Of a DNA stretch of 64,000 nucleotides, positions 1 to 10,609 are shown in pieces. The notes beneath the pieces are model-generated. The model saw only the letters and a list, made by a program, of their open reading frames with translations, was not told the DNA's origin and searched no databases. Position numbers and translations under genes: made by a program. Within the stretch, counting starts at the first letter, position 1. Every line of letters starts with the position of its first letter. Origin of the DNA: Tilletiopsis washingtonensis (Eukaryota; Basidiomycota; Exobasidiomycetes; Entylomatales); the NCBI RefSeq assembly GCF_003144115.1, contig NW_020312019.1, positions 346,438-410,437 on the forward strand. The letters run 5' to 3'.

Positions 1-296
1 GGGCTCGCCTCGCTGGCCGGCACAGTCCTCGGCGACGACGGGCCGGCAGCGCTCGAACTTGCGTTCGGCGTCATGCTGCCAGCTGCCGGAGCGGCTGCTG
101 CCGCCGCTGCAGCTGCTGCGGCGCGTTTGGCGGCCTTGACACGAGCACGAGAAGCCTTGCGCGCCGCCTCGCCGCGTGCACGCTCCAGTGCCGCCTCGTC
201 GTCGGCGGCAGCGGCGCTGCTGCTCGAGCCCGCATCTTCGGGCGCGTCGTCGAGCTCCCAGCGCGAGCGCTTGCGTGCGGGAGCGGGCGATGCCAT
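1..296 (-). CDS. N-terminus of an unidentified protein (runs off left edge)
   Basis: Reading leftwards from an ATG at 296-294 gives 98 open codons to the edge of the window. The peptide begins MASPAPARKRSRWELDDAP and continues with an acidic Ser/Ala stretch, an Arg/Lys/Ala helix and a poly-Ala run. The basic KRSRWE block and low-complexity composition suggest a nuclear protein with a disordered N-terminus. No catalytic domain lies inside the window. A KRSRW-like start occurs in several RNA-processing and kinase proteins, but that is too weak to name a family. The start was chosen because it is the first ATG in this frame and the frame stays open to the edge. An alternative short frame on the same strand (325-71) is less protein-like. 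Confidence 0.5.
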   Translation of the reverse strand, partial: MASPAPARKRSRWELDDAPEDAGSSSSAAAADDEAALERARGEAARKASRARVKAAKRAAAAAAAAAAAPAAGSMTPNASSSAAGPSSPRTVPASEAS

Positions 297-2145
297 GGCG
301 AGGCGTCGGCAGGGATGTGGAGCAAGAAAGAGGAACGGCGGCGAGGCGTGTTCGAGGAGGCCGCTCCGCGTGCTTCTCGGCACTCGGGCGAGGCGGCGGC
401 GGCGTCGAGACCATTCGGCGCCCGCTCTCCCTGCTCCGCTGCGCCTCTGCCTCCGCATGCATCGGGAGCCCTATCCCTCCCTTTCCTGCGGCGCTACTTT
501 GATCTCCGGCATTAAGCTCGCACGAGCCGATCCCGCAGCAAGCCACTTCGAGGGAGCGAGCTGCTGAGGCTGACTCCGGTTGCGGTGACTGTTGCGTGCG
601 AAGTGCTGCTGGACAACGCCGGCGCGAAGAGCGGAGATGGCCGCGCCGGCCGGCTTGCTTTGTTCTCGTTGCGCGCGCGTCGCACAAGCTCGGCCCATCG
701 CCGGCCTGCTGCGGGACACAGGGAGCACGCTGGACATCGCTCGATGTCCGCGACAGCTGGCACAAGCAGCCCTATCGGACGCTGTGCTGTGAGCTGAAAG
801 GTCGCTGCGAAGGAGGGTGAGATAGGATGCGGGAGCGCCCTTGTGTGCCGTGCCTGCTGCCCAGCGCCGCCGGCCTTGGCACTTCGTCGCGCAGAGGAGG
901 CTCACAAGGGCTGCTCTCGCTCGCCAGGGCCGCGCGGATGCCTCGGCGAGTGCAGGTGGGCGTACGAGAGTGCACCCGCTGCTCCATCCGGCGTGCTCCT
1001 GGCTGCTGTTCGCCGCCGTCGCGGCATCCCCGATGCCCCTGCTCTGGCGTGAGAAGCGCGAAGGCTTCGCTGCGCTCTCTCTTGCGGCGTCAGGCCACGC
1101 AGCGCCAGCAGGAATGGCTCCGGCAGGGTGCCTGCGCGGCGCTGCCGTGCGGGCGTCGCTGGAGCGTACCGCGCCCGCCGCTTGCTCGCTCGTGCCGCGC
1201 CCGCACGCCGCGCGCCCGCGAGCCAGCGGCAGCAGCCGAGCACGCGCGCGCCGTGCCGTCGCCGTTGCAAGGCGCCGCCGCCGCGCTCTGACCCCGCCGA
1301 TCCATCCAGCGCGCCCGTCCCCGCCGTCCTTCCTCCGTCCCACCACCCGCCCGCCCTCCAGCCTCCACCCCGGCTCTCTGCAGCCGTCCCATCCGCACCC
1401 ACACCCGTCTGCAGCTCCTCTCCTCGCGGCCGTGCCCAGCCACGCCGCGTCCTGCGCTCGCTCCGCCCGCCGCTCTCTCGCATCCCCGATCTCTCTCCCG
1501 CGCCCGTGCGCCGTCTGCTCGTCTGCAGCCCCGCCGGCACGGAGCTTACGCCGACGAACGTCTCGTAGAGGCACTCCTGTGGTGCCCTGACGCTTAACTG
1601 GAGTAGTTGCTCTGCGCTTTCAGGCAGTTGGGCATCCGCTCATCTGTCCCGCGAACAAGAAGTGAGTCGGCGCGAGCAGCAGGCCTAGGCGCGACAGTGC
1701 AGCAGCGTCGGCGATCATCGAAGAAGGGGACCAGCGACTGTGTGATCCCTAGCTTGAGTTGCTGGAGATGCTGGATGCGCTCAGAGGGCCGTCCTGCTCG
1801 ATGGAAGACGCTCGGATCGCGCGCCTGCTGGATGCTCGCCGCTGCGCTGAGCTGGCGCTGGAGCGGGAATGCATTGCACGCGCCCCCGCTCTGCAGCAAG
1901 GCCACCTGACGGAGACGATACCGGGACCATCAGGCTCGGTCTCCGGCCATGGCTCGCGATGCATCACGCTCTGCTGTCGCAGCTGCGAGAGTGCGCCGCG
2001 AGAGGTCTGCCCGCTGCAGCGCAAATGTGCCCCTGTCGCACCTCCTATCAATCAGACGTCGTGCCTCGTCCTGCGCGACACTACACTTGCACATCACTGA
2101 CACCATTCGTCCGCAGCGGACCTCCCTTCCCTTCACTAGCCCGTC
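297..2145. other. Intergenic region upstream of both flanking genes
   Basis: About 1.85 kb between two divergent genes. It holds several overlapping open frames on both strands, all with Arg/Ala/Ser-rich composition typical of random high-GC sequence and no recognisable domain or splice-linked continuation. The pyrimidine-rich stretch around 1260-1520 could be promoter or 5' UTR. I see no RNA gene or repeat. Confidence 0.6.
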
Positions 2146-3369
2146 ATGGCCGCCGTTCCCGGTGCCGAGCTGCAGGAGAAGATCGCCGCTGCGCGGCGCG
2201 AGGCGGATGCGCTCAAGGAGCAGATCCGCAGCCGCAAGGACAAGATGGCGGACACGTCCTGTGAGTACAGCTGCGACAGACATGCGGCATGCCGCGAGCT
2301 CATCACAACTCTGCAGTGCGAGCGATGGCGGCCGAGATCGAGGCGCTGCCGCGCATCGTCATGAAGCCGCGGCGGACGCTCAAGGGCCACCTGGCCAAGA
2401 TCTACGCCATGCACTGGGCGGCCGACAAGCGCCACCTCGTGTCGGCGTCGCAGGACGGCAAGCTGATCGTGTGGGATGCGTACACGACGAACAAGGTGCA
2501 CGCCATTCCGCTGCGCTCGAGCTGGGTCATGACGTGCGCCTACGCGCCGTCGGGCAACTGGGTCGCCTGCGGCGGCCTGGACAACATCTGCTCCATCTAC
2601 AACCTGCGCTCGCGCGAGGGCAGCGTCAAGGTGGCGCGCGAGCTGTCGGCGCACACGGGCTACCTCTCGTGCTGTCGCTTCCTCAACGACCGCCAGATCC
2701 TCACGTCGAGCGGCGACATGACGTGCATGCTGTGGGACATCGATGCGGGCGTGCGGGTCATGGAGTTCAACGACCACACCGGCGATGTCATGAGGTGCGC
2801 GCCTGCCATTCTGCCGAGCCCTGCGCACAATCTCACACCCGTCCCCGCAGCCTGTCGCTCGGCCCGAACCAAAACATCTTCGTCTCGGGCGCCTGTGACG
2901 CCCAGGCCAAGGTCTGGGACATCCGGACGGGCAAGGCAGAGCAGACCTTCTCTGGCCACGAGAGCGACATCAACGCCGTGCAGTGCGTGTGCCGTGTCGA
3001 GCCGCGCGCGGCAGCCTCGAGACTGACCGACTCGCGCCCCGCAGGTTCTTCCCGAACGGCGACGCCTTCGCGACGGGCTCGGACGATGCGTCGTGCCGCC
3101 TGTTCGACCTGCGTGCCGACCGCGAGCTCAACCAGTACACGCACGACAACATCCTCTGCGGCATCACGTCCGTCGGCTTCTCGGCGTCGGGCCGCATCCT
3201 CTTTGCCGGCTACGACGACTACAACACCAACGTGTGGGACACGCTCAAGGGCGAGCGCGTCGGCGTGCTGTCGGCACACGAGAACCGCGTCTCGTGCCTG
3301 GGCGTCAGCACCGACGGCATGGCGCTGTGCACGGGCAGCTGGGACGCCCGCCTGCTCGTCTGGGCCTAG
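2146..3369 (+). CDS. gpb1: Heterotrimeric G-protein beta subunit
   Basis: Four exons (2146-2260, 2317-2794, 2851-2982, 3045-3369) encode 349 residues, the normal length for a G-beta. The first 40 residues form the coiled coil that pairs with G-gamma. Seven WD40 blades follow, with the family signatures [44 protein letters not shown] and [12 protein letters not shown]. All three introns have GT-AG ends, and phases 1, 2 and 2 restore the conserved sequence exactly (for example [13 protein letters not shown]). The protein acts at the plasma membrane with G-alpha and G-gamma in pheromone, nutrient and cAMP signalling. No close functional partner is adjacent. Identification is secure; the symbol follows basidiomycete usage. 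Confidence 0.97.
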
Positions 3370-4079
3370 ATGCTGCACTCTCTCCCTGCATCCACGACAT
3401 CAACGTCCTTCCCCGCACGTCATCTTCTCTCTCCTAGCACAACTCGCGGATGGCGACCCGCACTGGCCCCTTCCGCTTCCCCCCATATACCCCACTTCGC
3501 CTTGCCGCTCGTCGTCGGGCTCACGTCGGCAACGGACCTCCTCGACGCGGACTCGCGCAAGCCGGCCGGCGGCGCGCTCGCCGGACTCCCGGAACGTGCA
3601 GAAGCGTCTCTGCCTACTGCGTGCGGCGAGCACGGCCTGTGTAGTCCGACTGCCCCTCTGCTCGGCAAAGGCAGCTGGGTCAGGACGACCTGGCACGCCG
3701 CCTCCCTACCCCTCTGCTTTGCCCCACCCACCCTTTCTTCCGCCTCTCGAGGCAGAGCGTCGCGCCGCCCTCGCTCCGCGCCTACGCTGTCTTGATGCCA
3801 CCTTGTCTGTCCATAGCCCCACGAAATTTGACTTTCTTCACGCCCACCGCTGCGCATGGTGATCGAGATCGAGAGCATGAGGCGGCAGCACGGCCTCTAT
3901 GGCAAGGGTGCGGGTCCAGATGCTGACGTAAGCAAAAAAGTGCGCGCGGCGGCATGGCTTCGCCCTCCGCCGGGCGCCTGCTGCCTGGCTCCCATCCACA
4001 CACTCGAGCGCAGCATTCTGCGGCTCAGATCCTCTCGCTCTTCCTCTCGTCCGCAGCGCCTGCGTAGCGCATCCCAGCC
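3370..4079. other. Intergenic: gpb1 3' region and spb1 promoter
   Basis: About 710 nt between two genes in the same direction. Pyrimidine-rich stretches occur around 3420-3490 and 3700-3750. The open frames here are shadows without family similarity. I see no TATA box and no RNA gene. Confidence 0.5.
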
Positions 4080-7000
4080 ATGGGTAAGAAACAGGAGAAG
4101 AAGACGGCCAAGGGGTGAGTTGCGCACGCGCCGCGCTGCCCGCTTTTCGCCTGCACCGAGGCTGAGACCCGTCGCCCCGCAGTCGTCTCGACAAGTTCTA
4201 CTGGCTCGCCAAGGAGCAGGGCTTCCGCTCGCGTGCCGCTTTCAAGCTTGTGCAGCTCAACAAGAAGTACGCGCTGCTCGAGGGCGCACGATGCTGCATC
4301 GACCTGTGTGCCGCACCCGGCGGCTGGCTGCAGGTGGCGAGCAAGCACATGCCGCCCAACAGCCTCATCGTTGGTGTCGACCTGGTGCCCATCAAGCCGA
4401 TCCCGCGCTGCATTACCTTTGCAGAGGATATCAACTCGTTCCGCTGCAGAGACCAGCTGCGTGCTGAGCTGAAGGACTGGAAGGCAGACATGTGAGTGCG
4501 GCGTGCGGGTGAGGATGGGCGGCAGGAGTGGTGTCGAGGCGGGGCTGTGGCGGCTGCCACGATCCTGTCAGCATGGTAGCTGGTAGAGCTCAGGTGCTGC
4601 GCGCATGCTAGACTGCATGCTGGTGTCTGGCCTAGATTGGCGCTGCCCGTACCCTTCCCGCTGCAGTGCTGACGCCGCCCTCGCAGCGTGCTTCACGACG
4701 GTGCGCCCAATGTCGGTACCGCATGGGTGCAGGACGCGTACCAGCAGTCGGAGCTGGTGCTGCAGTCCCTGAAGCTCGCCGTCGAGTTCCTTGCGCCCGG
4801 TGGTTCGTTTGTGACGAAGGTCTTCCGCTCGAAGGACTACAACAACCTGCTCTGGGTGTTCAACCAGCTCTTCGGCACCGTCGAGGCCACCAAGCCGCCG
4901 TCCAGTCGGTGAGTGCAGCTGCCGTTTGCGTGCTGCGCGGCGTGAGCTCATTGGTGCGCGCAGTAACGTCTCCGCCGAGATCTTCGTCGTGTGCCGCAAC
5001 TACAAGGCGCCGAAGCGCGTCGACCCCAAGTTCCTCGACCCGCGGCATGTGTTCAAGGACCTCGACCCGACCGCTGCAGCTGCTGCGGATGGCGAGGAGG
5101 GTGCGCCGCTCAAGGGCGAGCGCGGCGCCATTGCTCAGGCAAGCGTCTTCGAGCCGGAGAAGAAGCGCAAGCGCCGTGAGGGCTACGCGGACGGCGTGCG
5201 CATGCTGTACAGCGCGATGGGGGCGCGGGCATGGGTGGAGAGCCCGCAGCCGATCGATGGGCTGGGTGCGAACAACGAGCTGACGTGGCGGGAAGAGGGC
5301 GACAAGGAGTGAGTGCAGCAGTGTCGCAGAGGCCCAGCATCTCGGCTGACAAGCTCGCACAGGCTGCTCAAGCACGAGCTGACCACGGACGACATCAAGG
5401 CCTGCGCCTCGGATCTCAAGGTGCTTGGCAAGAAGGACTTCCGCAACCTGCTGAAGTGGCGCACTGCCATGCGCCTGCACCTCGGCCTGGACGCGCCGGC
5501 AGTGAAGCCGGGAGAGGAGGTGGTTGAGATCGTCGACGGCGAGGACGCCGAGCCCATCGACTCTGACGCCGAGATCGACGAGGAGCTGGAGCGCCTCAAC
5601 GACGAGCGGGGCAAGGCGCTGCGCAAGGAGCGCCGCAAGCGCAACGCCGCGCGCGCCAAGAAGGTGCAGAAGATGCAGCTGCAGATGACGACGCCGATGG
5701 ACGTGGGCCAGGACATCGTTGACGAGACGCTCGTTGGCGGCGCCGACGACATGTTCGACCTCACGCACGGCCCGTCGCGGCCGCGGACGGCCGAAGACAG
5801 CGACACCGACAGCGAGGAGGAGGACGAGGTGCTCGACTCTGACGCCGAGGAGCAGCGCAAGCTGGCGCGTCTCGAGGGCGACCTCGACGCTGCGTACGAC
5901 ACCTACCGCCAGCGCATGTCGGAGCGCGACGCCAAGTGGCGCGCCAAGGAGGCTCGCCGGTTAGACGAGAACCGCGACGAGTGGCACGGCTTCAGCGCGC
6001 CAGTGCGGGATGGCCGCGACGACGCCGAGGACAGCGACGGCGGCAGCTCTGTCGGCGGCTACGACGACGTCGTGACGAAGCGCAAGCTGCAGGAGGAGAC
6101 GTTCGACACCGACGACGAAGAGGACGAGGAGGACGACCGCGCAGACCGCGCCGCTGTCGCTGCCGTCACGCGGAAAGCAGGCTCGGCCAGCAAGCGGAAG
6201 GCGCGCGCCGAAGAGAGCGACTCGGACGACGACATTGCTGAGCCGATCGACACGAGCGGCCTGGTTGCATCGCTCGAGTCGCGCGGCGAGCGCGACCAGC
6301 GCCAGAGCCGCGAGGCTGCCATCTGGTTCGACAACCCGCTGTTCAAGGGCGTTGCCGGTCTGATCCCAGAGGGTGACGACGAGGACAGCGAGGATGAGGT
6401 AGAGGAGGAGGAGGACTCGGACGAGGAGGACGAGGATGAGGAGGCAGACTCGGACGCTGAGATGGAGGACGCCGAGTCGGACGTCGAGGTCGTGGCGCGG
6501 AATGTCGCCGACGAGGACATGGCTGGCCTCGACGGCGAGTGGCGCTACGACGATGAGGACCTCGACGAGATCAAGCGCAAGCGCATCGAGGGTGAGCAGC
6601 ACGACCTCAGACTGCTGGTGCTTGTGCTGACCCCCTGTGCCCGCAGCTGTCGGCCTGAACACTGCCGAGGCGCTCACCCTTGCGCAGCAGCTCGTCAACC
6701 GCGAGAAGACAAAGGGCGCGCTGATCGACGACGGCTTCAAGAAGGACAACTTCGTCGACAAGTCCGACCTGCCGACGTGGTTCCTGGACGAGGAGGCCAA
6801 GCACTACCGTGCCAACATCCCCGCGACCAAGGAGGCCATGAACGCACTGCGGGCGCGGCAGCGTGCGCTCGACGCGCGGCCGATCAAGAAGATCGCCGAG
6901 GCCAAGGGCCGCAAGAAGTTCAAGGCTGCGCAGCGCCTCGAAAAGGCACGCAAGAAGGCCGACACGCTCAACGAGACGGTCGACATCAGCGAGAAGGAGA

Positions 7001-7303
7001 AGGCCAACTCGATCTCCAAGGTGCTGGCGCGCGCCGGCGCCAAGCCGAAGCGCAAGGAGATCAGCACCGTCGTCGCCAAGGGCGTCAATCGCGGCCTCAA
7101 GGGCCGGCCGAAGGGCGTCAAGGGCCGCTACCGCCTCGTCGATGCGCGCGGCAAGAAGGAGCTGCGGGCCGAGAGTGAGTGTGCATGGTGTGGCTGCTTG
7201 CGGAGCATAGCTGACATCCGCTACAGAGCGCCGCAACAAGCGAGACGGCAAGAAGACGACGAGCTCGACGTCGAACAAGCGGCGCGTGCCCAACGGCTAC
7301 TGA
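4080..7303 (+). CDS. spb1: Spb1-type AdoMet-dependent rRNA 2'-O-methyltransferase
   Basis: Seven exons (4080-4114, 4183-4491, 4687-4908, 4964-5308, 5363-6591, 6647-7174, 7227-7303) give 914 residues. The N-terminal FtsJ/RrmJ domain (about 20-210) carries the SAM-binding motif DLCAAPGGW (52-60) and the full K-D-K-E catalytic tetrad (K33, D119, K159, E194). A long acidic middle section and a basic C-terminal Spb1 domain follow, ending in a Lys/Arg-rich tail. In yeast the enzyme methylates 27S pre-rRNA in the A-loop during 60S assembly in the nucleolus. The first exon is only 35 nt and encodes [11 protein letters not shown], matching the family start. Every exon phase closes. The gene converges on the PAP2 gene with an 80-nt gap. 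Confidence 0.97.
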
Positions 7304-7383
7304 GCTCTGTTCCCGTCGTCTGCTTCACGCTCTCTCTCTGTTCCTGGGCATCCCGTCACGTCTATGCATTAGTGATACACTTT

Positions 7384-8098
7384 CTACACGCCGATGTGTC
7401 CTCGGACGTTTGACTCGAGCTGCCGCAGGATGTGGTCGCCGCGCGGCGCCAGTCTCTGCGCCAGGCCGGCGTGTGACCCGAAGCCTGTCCAGAGGACGGT
7501 TGCGAAGAGCGCGCATGCGACGCCGAGCGTGGCGCCGACAAGGCACTGCGCCGGCGTGTGCAGGCCCAAGCGCACGCGCGACCACATGACGACGGGCGGC
7601 GTGGCAGCAACGAGGGGCACGAGAGGCGCAAGGTTGCTGGGCATCGCCATGCACAGGTACAGGCACATGAACGTCATGGTGCTGAGACGGGGTCAGCCGC
7701 GGCTTGCAGTCACAGGCGCAGCACACACGCACGAGCTGTGTGTCGACGGCATGCCGTGCGTCTTTGTGATGCTTGAGCCCTCGGGCCGCGGCTCCTTGAT
7801 GACCTTCTTGAGCAGCTTGGCTGTGCTAGGGGGTCAGTCAGGGCGCGGAAGGCATGCTCATCGCTGACGGCGCACCTGTCCATCCAGTGCCCAGCGCACC
7901 CGCGACGTAGTACAGCGCATGTGTGTCCCGCAGACACAGCACGCCGACCGTCGTGGCGGCCGTGACGATGCCCTGCGTGTGCTTGAGCAGCCAGAGCGGC
8001 GTGCTGAGCGCGGCATCCGGCGGTTCCTGCGCCTCTGTAGCGGCGGGCTGCTTGCCCTTGGCTGCGCTTGCGCCCTTGCGTGCACGGAGATTCGCCAT
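7384..8098 (-). CDS. PAP2-family phosphatase, dolichyldiphosphatase-like
   Basis: Three exons on the minus strand (8098-7876, 7820-7733, 7681-7384) encode 202 residues. The three PAP2 phosphatase motifs are present: K79-x6-R86P, PSTH ending at H102, and SRVRLGLH (138-145). In motif 3 the residue four positions after H145 is Gln rather than the usual Asp, as I recall from the dolichyldiphosphatase (Cax4/DOLPP1) branch. Hydrophobic segments around 45-75, 105-130 and 145-170 would span the ER membrane. The probable role is removal of a phosphate from dolichyl pyrophosphate, recycling the lipid carrier for N-glycosylation; another lipid phosphatase of the same superfamily is possible. The intron 1 acceptor is the second AG of CTAGCACAG, set by frame. 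Confidence 0.8.
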
Positions 8099-8668
8099 GA
8101 CTGCTCTACTGGCGGCTTGGCGCACACTTGAGCCCGGCTTTGTGGATGGCTCGCGAGGGGCCTGCTTGCAGCGGTGAGAGGAGAAGCAGAGGCACGACCT
8201 CCACCTGCTGTGCGGGCCTTGTCGGCGCAAGCACGGCGAGCTGCGGGCGCGACTGCCGCGAAGAGCGGTGCATGCAGCCGACACTGCCGCCCAATTTGAC
8301 GGCACGGCGAGAACGCCGCACCTTGGCAGGGGCCACGTCCGCAAAGCCGGGAATCAGCTCGCACAGCAGCGAGCAGCTGCGGCTTTCGAGGATTGACTGG
8401 TGCAGCACGGGCAGACTCACGGACGAGCGGAACAAGCGCAGGCTGCCCGGCCAAGGCGACGCCCAGCAGCCTCGGCGCATCCCCGCGTTGGCCGGCGCTC
8501 GGGCCCGATGCCGCGCCGAGGCGGAGTTGCAGCCGCTCCCCCGCACAGACGTCGGCCAGCGCCGCTCCTTCTTAGGGCCGCGCCTGCCGCGGCCAAGCAT
8601 CCGGCGCAGCGACATGCACCGGCACTGCAGCGTCTCGCCCTCCTGCCTCCCGACATCCATCACCCACC
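8099..8668. other. Shared promoter region (divergent genes)
   Basis: 570 nt between the starts of the PAP2 gene and the gamma-glutamyltranspeptidase gene. No coding frame with family similarity, no TATA box and no repeat is visible. Confidence 0.5.
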
Positions 8669-10525
8669 ATGAGCGCACACGCCTTCAACTCGCGCCGCAG
8701 CACCGTGCACAGCTCGCGCGGCCTCGTGTCCTGCTCGCAGCCGCTGGCCGCGTCGGCAGGCATCGCCGTGCTCAACGCTGGCGGCAACGCAGCCGACGCC
8801 GCCGTCGCCGTCGCCGCGGCGCTCAACGTCACCGAGCCCAACTGCACGGGCATCGGCGGCGATGCCTTCTGCCTCTTCTGGGACGCTCGCGAGAAGCGCG
8901 TGCGCGGCATCAACGGCAGCGGCCGCGCGCCCGAGGCCATGACGCTGCAGCGCCTGCAGCAGGCCGGCCTCAAGGAGGGCATCATCCCGCTCGAGAGCGT
9001 GCACAGCGTCACGGTGCCCGGCGCGCCGGCCTGCTGGGACGACACGGTGCGCCTCTTTGGCGCGCGTGCACACGGCGACAAGGACGGCCCGACGCTGGCA
9101 CAGGTGCTGGCGCCGGCCATCCGCCTGGCCGACAATGGCTACCCGGTGTGCGCCGTGGCGTCGGGCGACTGGGTGCGCTCCGAGGCGCTCATCAAGCGCG
9201 CCAGCCCCAATTGGGCCGAGATGATGCACTCGTCGGGCAAGGCGCCGCGCGAGGGCGAGTTCATGCGCATGCCCAACCTCGCGCGCACCTTCCGCGAGCT
9301 GGCCAGCAAGGGCAAGGCCGGCTTCTACGAGGGCCGCATCGCCGGGGAGATCGTCAAGGTGTGCGGCGACCTCGGCGGCCTCATGACGCTCGATGACCTC
9401 AAGCACCACGGCGAGGTCGGCAGCAACGAGATCACGCCCATCTCGTACCTGTACAAGGGCGCCGCCGGCCAGAAGGACCCGTCGAAGGCCGTGCGTCTGC
9501 ACGAGTGCCCTCCGAACGGCCAGGGCCTCGTGGCGCTAGAGGCGCTCTCCATTCTCGACGAGCTGCAGGCCAGCGGCGCCGTGCCGGACCTCCTCTCGCT
9601 GGAGCACAACAGCCCCGAGTACCTGCACGCGCTCATCGTGGCGCTGCGTCTTGGCTTTGCCGACGCTGGCAAGTACGTCGCCGACCCGGACTTTGAGGGC
9701 GCCAAGCACGTCGAGGCCATCCTCAGCCCGGCCTACGCGAAGGAGCGCGCCAAGGTCTTCGACGCCAAGACGTTCAAGCCCGTCGAGCACGGAAACCCGC
9801 GCAACTCGAGCGACACGGTGTACTTTAGCGTCGTGGACCAGGAGGGCAACGCCTGCTCGTTCATCAACTCGAACTGTGAGTGCAGTAGCGAGCCACACCT
9901 GAGCCATGCACTGATGCTGCTCCTATAGACGCCGGCTTCGGCAGCGCCATCATCCCCGCCGGCTGCGGCTTCACGCTGCAGAACCGCGGCTCAGGCTTCG
10001 TGCTCGAAGAGGGCCACGCCAACTGTGTCGCGCCGCGCAAGCGGCCATACCACACCATCATCCCGGCGATGGCCACGCGCGAGGTGAATGGCGAGGCTGA
10101 GTGCTGGCTCAGCTACGGTGTCATGGGTGAGTGCCGAATGATGTGCGCTTGGCCTGCCCATGCTGACCTCCTGACTCCTAGGCGGCTTCATGCAGCCGCA
10201 GGGCCACGTGCAGGTGCTGCTGAACATGCTGCGCGGCATGAGCCCACAGCAAGCCATCGACTCGCCGCGCCTCATGATCGGCGCCGGCACGCCCGACCAG
10301 GGCGACGTGCTCTCGACCGTGTTCCTCGAGGACGGCATCGACGAGTCGGCCGTCGAGGTGCTGCGCGGCATGGGCCACGACGTCAAGCACGTGCAGGGCT
10401 GGGACAAGCGCGGCCAGTTCGGCAAGGGCCAGTGCATCGCTCGCATCGACTACGGCGCGGGACGCAGCGCATGGGCTGCCGGCTCAGACCCGCGCGGCGA
10501 CGGCTGCGCTGTGCCGCAGGTGTAA
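8669..10525 (+). CDS. Gamma-glutamyltranspeptidase-family Ntn hydrolase
   Basis: Three exons (8669-9875, 9929-10126, 10182-10525) encode 582 residues. The opening [19 protein letters not shown] and [20 protein letters not shown] are GGT signatures. Family members self-cleave before a threonine that becomes the nucleophile; T383 in DTVYFSVVD is that residue here, giving a small subunit of about 200 residues. Glycine-rich substrate-loop sequence ([13 protein letters not shown]) follows. There is no signal peptide or membrane anchor, unlike classical secreted or vacuolar GGT, so this is probably an intracellular GGT-like enzyme such as those acting on glutathione conjugates or amides; substrate is not predictable. 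It converges on the oxalate decarboxylase gene with an 84-nt gap. Confidence 0.92.
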
Positions 10526-10609
10526 TGCAATGCATTCGCAGGTCATTAGCGGCGAGAGAGGAGAACGGATTGATGCAACGGTCAGGTGTGCGAACCACGC
10601 GCGCGTCCA

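Noticed and set aside
1949-3862. 637-codon plus-strand frame over the G-beta gene
   Set aside because: Out of frame with the WD40 protein; composition is low complexity except where it happens to enter an exon frame.
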